Part shown: positions 7,477 to 16,361 of the stretch, in pieces
Numbering within the stretch: position 1 is the first letter of the stretch
How the letters are laid out: every line of letters starts with the position of its first letter
Assembly: GCA_902593795.1 (NCBI GenBank)
Contig: CACJJR010000002.1
Location: 124,001-188,000 of the forward strand
Reading direction: 5' to 3'
DNA: 64,000 bases
Origin: an uncultured Candidatus Actinomarina sp.
GTDB lineage: Bacteria > Actinomycetota > Acidimicrobiia > Actinomarinales > Actinomarinaceae
Program-made: the position numbers and the translations under genes
The notes under the pieces: generated by a model
Told to the model about the DNA's origin: nothing
Seen by the model: the letters and a program-made list of their open reading frames with translations, nothing else
Database searches by the model: none

Positions 7477-9864
7477 GTGGCTGTAAAGACATCCACTCGC
7501 AAAAGGGTAAATGGGCGAAAGCGGGTGTCTAAACAAAACAATTTAATAAACGTAGACAGGGCAATAAATACACTAAAATCTACAACTACTTCAACTTTAT
7601 CTAAATTCGTCCAATCTTATCAAGCTGTTGCAGTTTTTATGTTTTCTTTTGCTGTACTTACTTCTCTATCTATCTTTTCTCAAGGTGGTCCTGTAGGGGA
7701 GGTTATTTTTAATGTAATACAATGGTGTTTCGGCTATGGAGTTTTTGCATTACCTGTATTCTTTTTTTATGGAGCAGCAATATTAATAAGAGATCGCAGT
7801 ACTGTTAAAGCCCAAAGAGTTCTTGTCGGAACCTTTTGGGTTCAAATTTTCTCATCTGCAATTTTTCACTCTTTAATTCATTCACAACCTTTATCATTAA
7901 GCTCAGGTACAGAGTTATTGCTAAATTCTGGTGGACACATTTCAGCTTTTATTGTTTACCCATTAACAAACAGTGTTGGCCTTCAAATGACACACACTTT
8001 ACTTTTACTCGGATTAATAATGTCTGTTTTATATATGACTGATATTGAACTCAAAGATTTAATTGGTGGAATTCAAGCAATTATAAAATACATATATAAA
8101 TTCATATATGCTTTTGTACTAGCTAGAAGAGAGTCTAATAAAATCTTTATTGAAGATATTTACAAAGACAATGATAATGAAGAAACTGAAGAGAAGTCAG
8201 CAAAATTATCTACTAAGAAAATTAAACAGAAAGAATCAAACGTTTCTGATATAACTGATTTTAAGGAAAAAAAGACTACTATTACTAAACCTAAAAATGT
8301 AAAAAATAAAGTAAATAATAAAACGGAGTATAAGCTTCCACCAGTTAAGTTGTTAAAAAGTGGTTCTTCAGTATCTACTTCCAAGAAGCTGTTACAAGAA
8401 ACAGCAAGTGACTTAACACAATTGCTCAAAGAACATGGGGTAGAGGCAGAATTAACAAATGTAGTTCCTGGACCTACTGTTACAAGATATGAAATTGAAT
8501 TAGCTCCAGGTGTAAAAGTGTCAAAAGTAACATCACTTTCTCATGACATAGCATATGCCCTTGCAACTCCAGATGTTAGATTATTAGCACCAATTCCTGG
8601 CAGAAGTGCCATAGGTATTGAAATTCCAAATAGACAAAGAAAACTTGTATCTCTTGGTGATGTTCTTTCATCCAAAGAGGCATCAGCTGAAAGCCATCCA
8701 TTAAATGTAGGATTAGGGTTAGATATATCTGGTAAGCCAAGATTCTTAAATTTATCTGAACTTCCACATGTTTTAATTGCTGGTCAAACAGGTGCTGGTA
8801 AATCTTCATCTATAAATTCAATTGTTACCTCTCTTTTAGTTAGGACTAATCCAGATGAAGTAAAAATGGTGATGGTCGATCCTAAGAGAGTTGAATTAGG
8901 TCAGTACAATAATGTTCCTCACTTATTAACAAAAGTAATAACTAATCCTAAAAAAGCTGTAGATGCATTGGGATGGGCTGTATCTGAAATGGATAGAAGA
9001 TATGATTTACTAGCTGATAGTCAAGTAAGAGATATAAATGGATACCACGAAAAATATGATGCTGGATTATTAGATGAAGAAAAATTTGATCGATTTCCTT
9101 ATATAGTAGTTTTTATCGATGAATTAAATGATTTAATGATGGTTGCTGGTAGAGAGGTAGAATCTGCAATTGTGAGATTAGCTCAAATGGCAAGGGCTAT
9201 TGGAATTCATTTAGTTGTCGCAACACAAAGACCATCAGTTGATGTGATTACAGGTGTTATGAAAGCTAATATTCCATCTAGGCTTGCATTCTCTGTAGCA
9301 TCTACAACTGACTCAAGAGTTATCCTTGATCAATCAGGAGCAGAAAAATTAATTGGACTTGGCGATATGCTAGTTGTTACTGCTTCTAATCCTCGACTGG
9401 AAAGAATACAAGGTGCTTGGGTCACAGAGGGTGAAATTAAAGATGTAGTCTCGTGGGTCAAAGACCAGAAAGAAGCTGTTTATAACCCAGCTGTTACTGA
9501 AGAGCAAAAATCTACATCTGTAACATCATCTGATGATTTTGGTGAAGACGAAGAATTAATTGCTACAGCAAAAGAATTAGTCATACGTTCACAATTAGGT
9601 TCTACTTCTATGCTACAGAGAAAGCTTAGAGTAGGTTTTGCTAGAGCTGGAAGATTAATGGATATCTTGGAATCTCAAGGTATCGTTGGTCCATCAGAAG
9701 GCTCTAAAGCCAGAGAAGTATTTATAACTGTTGAAGAGTTTGAATCGAACTCTCTTTCTTCAATAAATGATTCTACAACTGAAGTATCTCATGAAGTTGA
9801 ATCTGATAATTCTGAAGAAAACCAAAAGAATGATGAATCAGAAGATAATTGGTTCGAAGAATAA
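7477..9864 (+). CDS. ftsK: DNA translocase FtsK/SpoIIIE
   Basis: A 795-residue septal DNA pump for chromosome segregation. Several N-terminal membrane segments (about 45-215) are followed by a charged Lys/Glu/Thr-rich linker (225-290). The motor has Walker A GQTGAGKSS near 436 and Walker B VVFIDELND near 546. The C-terminal winged-helix gamma domain (about 700-765, with LGSTSMLQRKLRVGFARAGRLM) reads KOPS sites. The start is GTG with a TATAAT 6 nt upstream. It is convergent with and directly abuts the phnE gene. Confidence 0.97.
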   Translation: MAVKTSTRKRVNGRKRVSKQNNLINVDRAINTLKSTTTSTLSKFVQSYQAVAVFMFSFAVLTSLSIFSQGGPVGEVIFNVIQWCFGYGVFALPVFFFYGAAILIRDRSTVKAQRVLVGTFWVQIFSSAIFHSLIHSQPLSLSSGTELLLNSGGHISAFIVYPLTNSVGLQMTHTLLLLGLIMSVLYMTDIELKDLIGGIQAIIKYIYKFIYAFVLARRESNKIFIEDIYKDNDNEETEEKSAKLSTKKIKQKESNVSDITDFKEKKTTITKPKNVKNKVNNKTEYKLPPVKLLKSGSSVSTSKKLLQETASDLTQLLKEHGVEAELTNVVPGPTVTRYEIELAPGVKVSKVTSLSHDIAYALATPDVRLLAPIPGRSAIGIEIPNRQRKLVSLGDVLSSKEASAESHPLNVGLGLDISGKPRFLNLSELPHVLIAGQTGAGKSSSINSIVTSLLVRTNPDEVKMVMVDPKRVELGQYNNVPHLLTKVITNPKKAVDALGWAVSEMDRRYDLLADSQVRDINGYHEKYDAGLLDEEKFDRFPYIVVFIDELNDLMMVAGREVESAIVRLAQMARAIGIHLVVATQRPSVDVITGVMKANIPSRLAFSVASTTDSRVILDQSGAEKLIGLGDMLVVTASNPRLERIQGAWVTEGEIKDVVSWVKDQKEAVYNPAVTEEQKSTSVTSSDDFGEDEELIATAKELVIRSQLGSTSMLQRKLRVGFARAGRLMDILESQGIVGPSEGSKAREVFITVEEFESNSLSSINDSTTEVSHEVESDNSEENQKNDESEDNWFEE

Positions 9865-10668
9865 TTAACTCTTAGCTACTTTACCTTTAATTATCCTATT
9901 TCTAATTGAAGCTGATATTGCGTCTGCAACAAGGACCAAAACAATTGTACATATTAAAACTGTGCCAGCTCTTGGAAAATCTCTGAACCTTAATTGATTT
10001 ATTAATTCCTGACCAACTCCACCAGCACCAATTACTCCTAAAACAGCTGACGCTCTTAAGTTAATTTCAAAACGATATAACCAATATGAAGTTATTGTTG
10101 GCATTACTTGCGGTATAACACCAAAAATTAATTCGTTAATTTTAGACCCTCCAGATGATTTTATAGCTTCAAGAGGTCCCTCATCTATTCCTTCTATAAC
10201 TTCAGATGATAATTTACCCAATGTCCCTATAGAGTGTATTCCTAAAGCAAGTGTTCCTGTAAAAGCACCTAATCCAGTTATAGGTAGAAACACAAATGCC
10301 AAGATTAATTCCGGAAACGCTCTTATTGCATTCAATATTTGTTTTGTAATTCTGCTTACTGCTCCAGCTGCAACATTATGGGCAGCTAAGAATGAAATAG
10401 GAAAACTAAAGATAGCACCAATTACTGTTCCAGCCCATGCAATAAAAAGTGATTCAAAAACTTTAGGTATGATCCTATCAAAAGCTTCTTGACTTGTATC
10501 TAAAGGAAACATAGCACCCACTAAAATACCGATTTGTCTAGGAGCATCAATAATTCTTGCAATTGTTATTTCTAGTCCAGCAGCTGACCATAACGAGGCA
10601 AATATTATTGCTGATGTCAGAGTATATTTTAATATTTTGTGACTTAATGGCTGCTTTGGAATATTCAT
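9865..10668 (-). CDS. phnE: PhnE-family phosphonate/phosphate ABC permease (second copy)
   Basis: A 267-residue inner-membrane permease with about six membrane segments and the EAA-type loop (EGPLEAIKSSGGSKINELIFGVIPQ) that docks on the ATPase, plus the family motif GVIGAGGVGQEL. It overlaps the upstream permease gene by 4 nt. With the other permease it would form a heterodimeric channel. The exact phosphorus substrate is not set by the sequence; no C-P lyase genes are in view. Confidence 0.9.
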   Translation of the reverse strand: MNIPKQPLSHKILKYTLTSAIIFASLWSAAGLEITIARIIDAPRQIGILVGAMFPLDTSQEAFDRIIPKVFESLFIAWAGTVIGAIFSFPISFLAAHNVAAGAVSRITKQILNAIRAFPELILAFVFLPITGLGAFTGTLALGIHSIGTLGKLSSEVIEGIDEGPLEAIKSSGGSKINELIFGVIPQVMPTITSYWLYRFEINLRASAVLGVIGAGGVGQELINQLRFRDFPRAGTVLICTIVLVLVADAISASIRNRIIKGKVAKS

Positions 10669-11453
10669 AATATTCTTTTTCTAATCCAAACACTGAACTG
10701 TTCAATCAAAATAACTACAACAAGGATAATTACAATAATTGGTGAAATTCTATCAAACCTTAAGAAAATTCTCTGGGTCTCAATAATCCTACCTACACCA
10801 CCAGCTCCTACTAGTCCTAGAATTACACTTGCTCTAATACATAATTCAAAAATATATAAAAAATAAGCTGTAAAGTTTGGAAGAACCTGGGGTAACGCTG
10901 ATGTAAAAACAGTTTGATTATGTGAAGATCCAGTAGCTTTTGCTGCTTCCATTGGTCCTGGGTCAATACTATCTATAGTCTCAGATAATAATTTACCCAT
11001 AATTGCTAATGAAAACATAATTAAAGCTAATACGCCTGCAAAAGGTCCTATACCTACAGCAACTGTAAAAAGCATCGCCCAGAATAAATCAGGAATTGTT
11101 CGAACTAAATTTAAAAAAGACTTGTACAAAAAATATGAATATTTGTTTAAATTTGTAGCTCTTGAGGCATAAAAAGATAGCGGTAGTGCAAACGCACAAC
11201 CAACAATACTTGCAAGTATTGCTATTTGTACGGTTTCTACAAGAGCATCTGCTGTATTTTCCCAAGCCCAGCTCCACTTAGGGTTAAATAATGGATCTGT
11301 AACGATTGCTCTGTTTGCTAAATTTTCTGTAAAATCTTGTAAGTTAAAACCAACTCTTTGAAATGAAAATAATGTAAAAAGTATCGCAAAAGGTATTCCA
11401 ATTGTAACTAAATATGATGGAGGAGGTTTCTTTGGAATATTAGTCATTACCAA
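10665..11453 (-). CDS. phnE: PhnE-family phosphonate/phosphate ABC permease (first copy)
   Basis: A 262-residue permease with the same fold as its neighbour: an EAA loop (DPGPMEAAKATGSSHNQTVF) and LGLVGAGGVGRII near the C-terminus. It overlaps the ATPase gene by 14 nt and the second permease by 4 nt, so all three are translationally linked. Paired, non-identical PhnE subunits are common in phosphonate/phosphite importers. Confidence 0.9.
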   Translation of the reverse strand: MVMTNIPKKPPPSYLVTIGIPFAILFTLFSFQRVGFNLQDFTENLANRAIVTDPLFNPKWSWAWENTADALVETVQIAILASIVGCAFALPLSFYASRATNLNKYSYFLYKSFLNLVRTIPDLFWAMLFTVAVGIGPFAGVLALIMFSLAIMGKLLSETIDSIDPGPMEAAKATGSSHNQTVFTSALPQVLPNFTAYFLYIFELCIRASVILGLVGAGGVGRIIETQRIFLRFDRISPIIVIILVVVILIEQFSVWIRKRIL

Positions 11454-12207
11454 TTAAATCAGAAGACTTGATAGAACGACCATAAATATTTTCAAAATCT
11501 TCATCAGATACATCATCAACGTTTCCATCAAAGACTAATTTTCCATCCCTTAGACCGATTAGCCTATCACCAAACTCCTTAGCTAAATCAAGAAAATGTA
11601 AATTAACGATTGTTGTTATACCTAATTCTGTATTTATCTTTTTTAAATAATTCATCACAACTCTTGATGTAATTGGATCTAATGAGGCTACTGGTTCATC
11701 TGCGAGCATTACTTTAGGTTTTTGGGACAATGCTCTTGCAATGCCTACTCTTTGTTGTTGGCCTCCTGAAAGATTAGACGCTCTTACATAAGCTTTTTCA
11801 AGAATTTCTACTTGTTCTAACGCTTCGAACGCAAGTTGCTTTTGATCTTTAGGCCATAAACCAAATATAGATCTAAATGTTGAGATAGTACTTAATCTAC
11901 CTGTTAGTACGTTTTTTAATACAGTAGATCTATTAACTAAATTAAAAGTTTGAAATATCATACCTATTTGAGATCGTATATTTTTTAATTCTCTTTTTTT
12001 AGCATTTGTTACATCTTTTTCTTGTAAATAGACAGTTCCATTTGTAGGTTTAACAAGATTATTTATAGTTCTGAGAAGGGTTGATTTACCAGCTCCAGAG
12101 AGCCCAACAATAATTATAAAATCACCCTCTTTTATTTCTAAATCTAGATCTTTGAGAGCTTCAACACCACCAGGATAGGTGACACTTACATTTTCAAATT
12201 TAATCAT
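11440..12207 (-). CDS. phnC: PhnC ATP-binding subunit of phosphonate/phosphate ABC importer
   Basis: A 255-residue ABC ATPase from the ATG at 12207; a TTG 9 nt upstream is a less likely start. Walker A is GLSGAGKSTL, the Q-loop GMIFQTFNLVNRSTV is typical of PhnC, the signature is LSGGQQQRVGIARAL, Walker B is VMLADEPVASLDP, and the H-loop His follows in NLHFLDLA. It energises the two permeases. A strong hairpin lies immediately upstream, between this gene and phnD. Confidence 0.93.
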   Translation of the reverse strand: MIKFENVSVTYPGGVEALKDLDLEIKEGDFIIIVGLSGAGKSTLLRTINNLVKPTNGTVYLQEKDVTNAKKRELKNIRSQIGMIFQTFNLVNRSTVLKNVLTGRLSTISTFRSIFGLWPKDQKQLAFEALEQVEILEKAYVRASNLSGGQQQRVGIARALSQKPKVMLADEPVASLDPITSRVVMNYLKKINTELGITTIVNLHFLDLAKEFGDRLIGLRDGKLVFDGNVDDVSDEDFENIYGRSIKSSDLIGND

Positions 12208-12217
12208 TGTAGACAAA

Positions 12218-12251
12218 TTTTAACCGGGCTGTAGAAACAACCCGGTTAAAA
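12218..12251 (-). terminator. 11-bp inverted repeat between phnD and phnC
   Basis: The arms 12218-12228 and 12241-12251 are perfectly complementary (TTTTAACCGGG / CCCGGTTAAAA) with a 12-nt loop. It follows the phnD stop and precedes phnC. Such intercistronic hairpins in importer operons stabilise the binding-protein mRNA or partly terminate, giving more binding protein than ATPase. The T-run downstream is short, so partial readthrough is expected. Confidence 0.75.
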
Positions 12252-12259
12252 ATAATGTT

Positions 12260-13396
12260 TTATTCGTCGTAAAGTCCGAATTCTTCTGCAGCTTGTTTTA
12301 CTACATCAAATTCTGAATTGTCTGCCGGAACAACGTCAGTCCAACCGTATATTTCATCCATTACAGCAGCTCCTTCTTCAGTAGCCATATAATCTGATAA
12401 AATTTGATATATTTTATTCTTCATATCCTCTGGTAGGTCACTTCTTACAGCAACAACGTCATTTGGAATTTCATCTGATATTCCGATAGCAATAACTTTT
12501 TCACCAACATCTGGGTTAGTTTTTCTTAAAGTTCTTCTTGCATCATCATAAGTTACTCCAAATTTTGCATCACCGTTATATAGTCCGGAGATTACTCCAT
12601 CATGTGAACCAGCAAATACTTGAGTTATGTCTTTTTGGTAATCAATACCCATATTTTTTAACTGTAATGAAGGATATAGGTATCCAGATGTTGAACCTTC
12701 TTCAACAAATAATACTTTTTCACCCTTTAACACATTTAAGTCTGCCTCACATGCATAACCTGGGCTGACTGTTACATCAACACCATCAATATTTCTGACT
12801 TCGGGGATTTTACCGTCGTCACCAAAAGTCCAACCAACTTGTAATGCTTTAACATCTGGTGATTCAGTTTCAGAACCCAAAATGAGTTGTGGTACTCCAT
12901 CAATGTTTTCAAAAGCACCAATTACTGGTGGCGCATTACATACACTTGGATCTGTTGTCCAGAAGTTAGCATGGTAAGAACCAGAACCATATCTTACAAC
13001 CTTTGCTATTGCTTCTATTCGTGTTGGGAATACATTTAATGCATTTACATAACCTAATGTATTAAATGCTCCAATGTCAGCTTGACCAGAACCCATTGCA
13101 ACTAATAGACCTGAAAAGTCACTAGTTACGAATCCTTCAACTTCAATACCTAACCCATTAGTCAAAACTTCCATTAATGGTTTGATATTATCTTGAAGGT
13201 CAGCTTGTTCTGCACTTGGAATGAAACCAAAAGTTATTTTATCTAATGTCTCACCAACAGTAACTGCTGGTGAATCTAATGTCTCGGCCTCCTCAACAAC
13301 TGCAGGTTCTTCTACAGTTTCCTCATCAGCACTACCACCACAGGCAGCAAGAACCAATGATAAAACAAGTAGAATAAGAAATGATTTTTTAGTCAT
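12260..13396 (-). CDS. phnD: PhnD-family phosphonate/phosphate-binding lipoprotein
   Basis: A 378-residue extracellular solute-binding protein. A signal peptide ends in the lipobox LVLAACG (lipid Cys about 19), followed by an acidic linker. The body has phosphorus-binding family motifs: ITFGFIPSAEQ, GSGQADIGAFNTLGYV, VLFVEEGSTSGYLYPS (the phosphate-contacting loop) and GVTYDDARRTL. A strong ribosome-binding site (GGAGGAAA) precedes the ATG. First gene of the phnDCEE operon, whose ligand could be phosphonate, phosphite or phosphate. Confidence 0.92.
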   Translation of the reverse strand: MTKKSFLILLVLSLVLAACGGSADEETVEEPAVVEEAETLDSPAVTVGETLDKITFGFIPSAEQADLQDNIKPLMEVLTNGLGIEVEGFVTSDFSGLLVAMGSGQADIGAFNTLGYVNALNVFPTRIEAIAKVVRYGSGSYHANFWTTDPSVCNAPPVIGAFENIDGVPQLILGSETESPDVKALQVGWTFGDDGKIPEVRNIDGVDVTVSPGYACEADLNVLKGEKVLFVEEGSTSGYLYPSLQLKNMGIDYQKDITQVFAGSHDGVISGLYNGDAKFGVTYDDARRTLRKTNPDVGEKVIAIGISDEIPNDVVAVRSDLPEDMKNKIYQILSDYMATEEGAAVMDEIYGWTDVVPADNSEFDVVKQAAEEFGLYDE

Positions 13397-13459
13397 TTTT
13401 CCTCCGCTAGCTTATAAGCTCATCATACATAATTTTTATATAACGTTCTCTTTTTAAAA

Positions 13460-13942
13460 TTAAAAATTTGTTAAATCTATCTCACCGTAAGTTCGAGAAA
13501 TTATATTTCCATTTGTATCAAGCACCACAGTTATGGGTTGACCAACAATTTTAAAATAGTCTCTAAGTTCAGGTGTGGAAAATCCAATTCTAAGTTGTCC
13601 ATTTAAATTTTCATTAACCCAGCTCATTGTTGTTTCATACTCACTATGCGCTAAAGCTAAAACATCATATTCATCTGATAACTTAGCTAATTCATTTTCT
13701 ACGACAGGCAACTCCCGTCTACAGATACCTCAGTAATCGGCCCAAAATAGAATGATAGTTTTCTTATCTGTGATATTTTCTACAACGACAGCCTCAGTTG
13801 AATCTATGTATTTAAAAGAAGTTTCAGTAATAGCATCTGTTGACTCTGCAACAACGTTTAATGATTCACTTCCTAGTTCATTACTTGCTCCATATGAGCA
13901 TGAAATTAACAAAATAATGAATATTGGTAAATATCGTTTCAT
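13460..13942 (-). CDS. TlpA-like thioredoxin-fold lipoprotein with UGA at the first catalytic Cys (candidate selenoprotein)
   Basis: Read through one in-frame UGA, this is a 160-residue lipoprotein with lipobox LLISCSY, a thioredoxin-fold core and a late cis-Pro loop (VGQPITVVLDTNGNI). The UGA at 13732-13730 falls in FWADY-U-GICRRELPVVE, where TlpA/ResA proteins have W-C-x-x-C-R-x-E-x-P. So U replaces the first (nucleophilic) Cys and the second Cys is kept. A leaderless -10 (TATGAT) sits 6 nt before the ATG, and a hairpin after the UGA fits bacterial SECIS rules. The family would reduce or isomerise exported proteins. The alternative is a nonsense-mutated pseudogene; no sel genes are in this window. 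Confidence 0.72.
13700..13732 (-). promoter_or_regulatory. candidate bacterial SECIS element after in-frame UGA
   Basis: On the minus strand the UGA (13732-13730) is followed by 10 nt, then a 6-bp stem GACGGG/CCUGUC (13719-13714 with 13708-13703) closing a 5-nt loop AGUUG. The loop begins 17 nt after the UGA and has G as its second base. Known bacterial SECIS hairpins have the loop about 16-37 nt downstream with a G in the first two loop bases, so this fits, though the stem is short and has one G-U pair. Confidence 0.5.
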
Positions 13943-13948
13943 GATTTA

Positions 13949-13954
13949 ATCATA
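13949..13954 (-). promoter_or_regulatory. leaderless -10 element for the TlpA-like gene
   Basis: TATGAT on the minus strand ends 6 nt before the ATG at 13942, and no ribosome-binding site is seen. It argues that this UGA-containing gene is still expressed. Confidence 0.6.
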
Positions 13955-13977
13955 ATATTATTGATGAATAACCTTGC

Positions 13978-13983
13978 TATCCT
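13978..13983 (+). promoter_or_regulatory. leaderless -10 element for cinA
   Basis: TATCCT stands 6 nt before the GTG start at 13990. It fits the TANNNT-N6-start pattern repeated in this window. Confidence 0.5.
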
Positions 13984-13989
13984 AATTAT

Positions 13990-15183
13990 GTGAATATTGC
14001 ACTTTTGAGCGTTGGTACAGAAATATTATTGGGTGATACAGTTAACACTAATCTAGCATCACTAGGTCAGATCCTGTACAGTAATGGCTTCATGCTCTCA
14101 TCAGAAAAAACTGTTTCTGATGATAAGGAAATGATTCAAGATGCTATCAATGAAATGCTTCAAAATAATGATGTCATTATAACTTGTGGTGGAATTGGAC
14201 CGACAGAGGATGACTTTACTAAAGAAGTTATTTCTGAAATGCTTAATTTAACGCTTATCGTTGACGAGGATCATCTTACATGGATGAAATCACGATGGGA
14301 GAGTAGAGGTATGAATATGCCCTCTACAAATATTAAACAAGCTGAAATTCCCGAAGGCGCAACTAAATTGAATAACACAACTGGAACATCACCTGGAATT
14401 TACATTGAACACAAAAATAAACATATTTTTATACTCCCTGGACCACCGAGAGAGTTTATACCTTTAGTAACAGATGAGTTAATACCATTTCTAAACAACA
14501 AATTTACAAAGGTAGAAAAAGATTATGAATTTATTTTATTTTTTAATGAAGCAGAATCAGCTTTAGCAGATAAGATTGATAATTTTAAGCCTGAAGGATT
14601 AGACATTGCTTACTTAGCTAGCAAAGGAATTATTAAATTACGTATTGATAAGAATTCAGTCAGTGATAGTTTGTTAAAAGATTTTAAATATCAAATTGAA
14701 AATACATTAAAAGAGAACATATTAAGTTATGAAAATATCCCAGCTTCTAAAGTGTTGTTAAATAAATTAAAAGAAAATGATTACACAATATCCTTAGTAG
14801 AAAGCGTTACGGGTGGTGCATTTTCTAAAGAACTAGTAAACCATGCAGGCGCAAGCGAAACATTAATTGCGTCAAATGTGTTGTATTCAATGGATGCAAA
14901 AAAAGAATTACTAAATGCAGAACCGATAGAAGACTGGAAAATTCTTACTGAAAGTTTAGCAATAGAATCAATGAATAAATATAATTCATCAATTGGGCTA
15001 GCAGTTTTGGGTGAAGCTGGTCCCATACCATCAAGTAACTATAAAATTGGTGAAATATTTATCTCTATTTGTATAGGTGGTGAAATATCTAATTTCACAC
15101 ATAAATTACGTGGAAATAGGGAAGATATAATAAATAGAGCAGTAAACAACTGTATTTGGGATTTATTAAATCTAATTAAGTAG
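13990..15183 (+). CDS. cinA: CinA family protein (competence/damage-inducible, NMN deamidase-type)
   Basis: A 397-residue two-domain protein. The N-terminal MoCF-like domain (1-165) shows LSVGTEILLGD, CGGIGPTEDDFTKE and ILPGPPREF. The C-terminal CinA amidase domain (from about 250) has VESVTGGAFSKEL, where Ser is the usual catalytic residue. CinA often precedes recA in Actinobacteria and Firmicutes, as here. The GTG start has a -10 6 nt upstream. CinA proteins recycle pyridine nucleotides (NMN deamidase) and are linked to competence and damage. Confidence 0.93.
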   Translation: MNIALLSVGTEILLGDTVNTNLASLGQILYSNGFMLSSEKTVSDDKEMIQDAINEMLQNNDVIITCGGIGPTEDDFTKEVISEMLNLTLIVDEDHLTWMKSRWESRGMNMPSTNIKQAEIPEGATKLNNTTGTSPGIYIEHKNKHIFILPGPPREFIPLVTDELIPFLNNKFTKVEKDYEFILFFNEAESALADKIDNFKPEGLDIAYLASKGIIKLRIDKNSVSDSLLKDFKYQIENTLKENILSYENIPASKVLLNKLKENDYTISLVESVTGGAFSKELVNHAGASETLIASNVLYSMDAKKELLNAEPIEDWKILTESLAIESMNKYNSSIGLAVLGEAGPIPSSNYKIGEIFISICIGGEISNFTHKLRGNREDIINRAVNNCIWDLLNLIK

Positions 15184-15212
15184 TTGCTATCGAACAGATG
15201 TTCGATTATAAT
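15184..15212 (+). promoter_or_regulatory. recA promoter with LexA operator in the spacer
   Basis: TTGCTA (15184-15189), a 17-nt spacer and TATAAT (15207-15212) form a good promoter. The spacer holds TCGAACAGATGTTCGA (15190-15205), a palindromic match to the actinobacterial/Gram-positive LexA box CGAAC-N4-GTTCG. LexA bound here would directly block RNA polymerase. Confidence 0.9.
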
Positions 15213-15270
15213 TTGTCATATACAGATGTTTTAATAGTTATTAATTAATGTAATTAAATAGGAGAAAACA

Positions 15271-16323
15271 ATGGATAAAGACAGGGAAAAAAAACTAGAA
15301 ACAGTATTTTCACAAATAGAAAAACAATTTGGTGAGGGTTCTTTGATGAAGCTTGGTTCAGATCAAGTTAGACAAATTCCTTCTATTTCAACAGGGGCGT
15401 TATCGATAGACCTTGCATTAGGTATAGGCGGCGTACCAAGAGGTAGAGTTATAGAAATCTACGGTCCAGAAAGTTCAGGAAAAACAACACTCTCACTGCA
15501 TATTGCTGCTGAAGCGCAAAAAGCTGGAGGAGTAGCAGCTTTTATTGATGCAGAGCATGCTCTAGATCCAATTTATGCAAGTGCTCTTGGAGTCGACATA
15601 GACGAGTTACTTGTTTCACAACCTGACACGGGTGAGCAAGCACTAGAGATAGCAAATATGTTAATTGATTCTGAAGGTGTAGATGTAGTTGTTATTGATT
15701 CTGTAGCTGCTTTAGTTCCACAGGCAGAAATTGATGGAGAAATGGGCCAATCACATGTTGGTTTGCAGGCAAGATTAATGTCTCAAGCATTAAGAAAACT
15801 TACATCTTCTATTAATAAAACACAAACTACTGTAATTTTTATTAATCAAATTAGAGAAAAAATTGGTGTTATGTGGGGATCTCCAGAAACTACAAGTGGA
15901 GGTAGGGCACTCAAGTTTTACGCATCTGTGAGAATTGATATAAGAAGAATTGAAACATTAAAAGTAGGTGCTGAAATGATTGGAAATCGAGTCCGAGCAA
16001 AAATTGTTAAAAATAAAGTGGCACCGCCTTTTAAAGAAGCTCAGTTTGATATCATGTTTGGTCAAGGTATCTCTAGAGAAGGAAGTTTAGTTGACGTTGG
16101 GGTTGAACATGGAATAGTTAGAAAAGCTGGTGCATGGTTTACATATGATGAAATTCAACTTGGACAAGGAAAAGAAAACTCTAAACGATTTTTAAGAGAG
16201 AACGTTGATATAGCACTTCAATTAGAAACTGATGTTTATAAAGCAGTAGGTTTAATTGAGTCTGATGAAAGTGATGAAGAAGATATTGTTGATGAATCAG
16301 AAGATACAACTGCTGAAAAATAA
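15271..16323 (+). CDS. recA: recombinase RecA
   Basis: A 350-residue recombinase with all core motifs: [20 protein letters not shown], Walker [10 protein letters not shown] (about 65-73), [19 protein letters not shown], and [17 protein letters not shown]. The C-terminus is acidic. AGGAGA lies 7 nt before the ATG, giving a leadered transcript with an approximately 50-nt 5' UTR. Filaments on single-stranded DNA trigger LexA self-cleavage. No recX follows; miaB comes next under its own promoter. Confidence 0.98.
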   Translation: MDKDREKKLETVFSQIEKQFGEGSLMKLGSDQVRQIPSISTGALSIDLALGIGGVPRGRVIEIYGPESSGKTTLSLHIAAEAQKAGGVAAFIDAEHALDPIYASALGVDIDELLVSQPDTGEQALEIANMLIDSEGVDVVVIDSVAALVPQAEIDGEMGQSHVGLQARLMSQALRKLTSSINKTQTTVIFINQIREKIGVMWGSPETTSGGRALKFYASVRIDIRRIETLKVGAEMIGNRVRAKIVKNKVAPPFKEAQFDIMFGQGISREGSLVDVGVEHGIVRKAGAWFTYDEIQLGQGKENSKRFLRENVDIALQLETDVYKAVGLIESDESDEEDIVDESEDTTAEK

Positions 16324-16349
16324 TACAAGTATTATTTAAATAACAAATT

Positions 16350-16355
16350 TATAAT
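16350..16355 (+). promoter_or_regulatory. leaderless -10 element for miaB
   Basis: A consensus TATAAT is exactly 6 nt before the GTG at 16362, and no ribosome-binding site is present. Confidence 0.7.
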
Positions 16356-16361
16356 TCAATT

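Noticed and set aside
8160-8809. Minus-strand ORFs within ftsK (8160-8429, 8576-8809)
   Set aside because: Antisense shadows of a strongly conserved gene, without start signals.
13460-13942. Two separate small genes (13730-13942 and 13460-13711)
   Set aside because: Together across the UGA they form one complete thioredoxin-fold protein, and the second part has no promoter or ribosome site.
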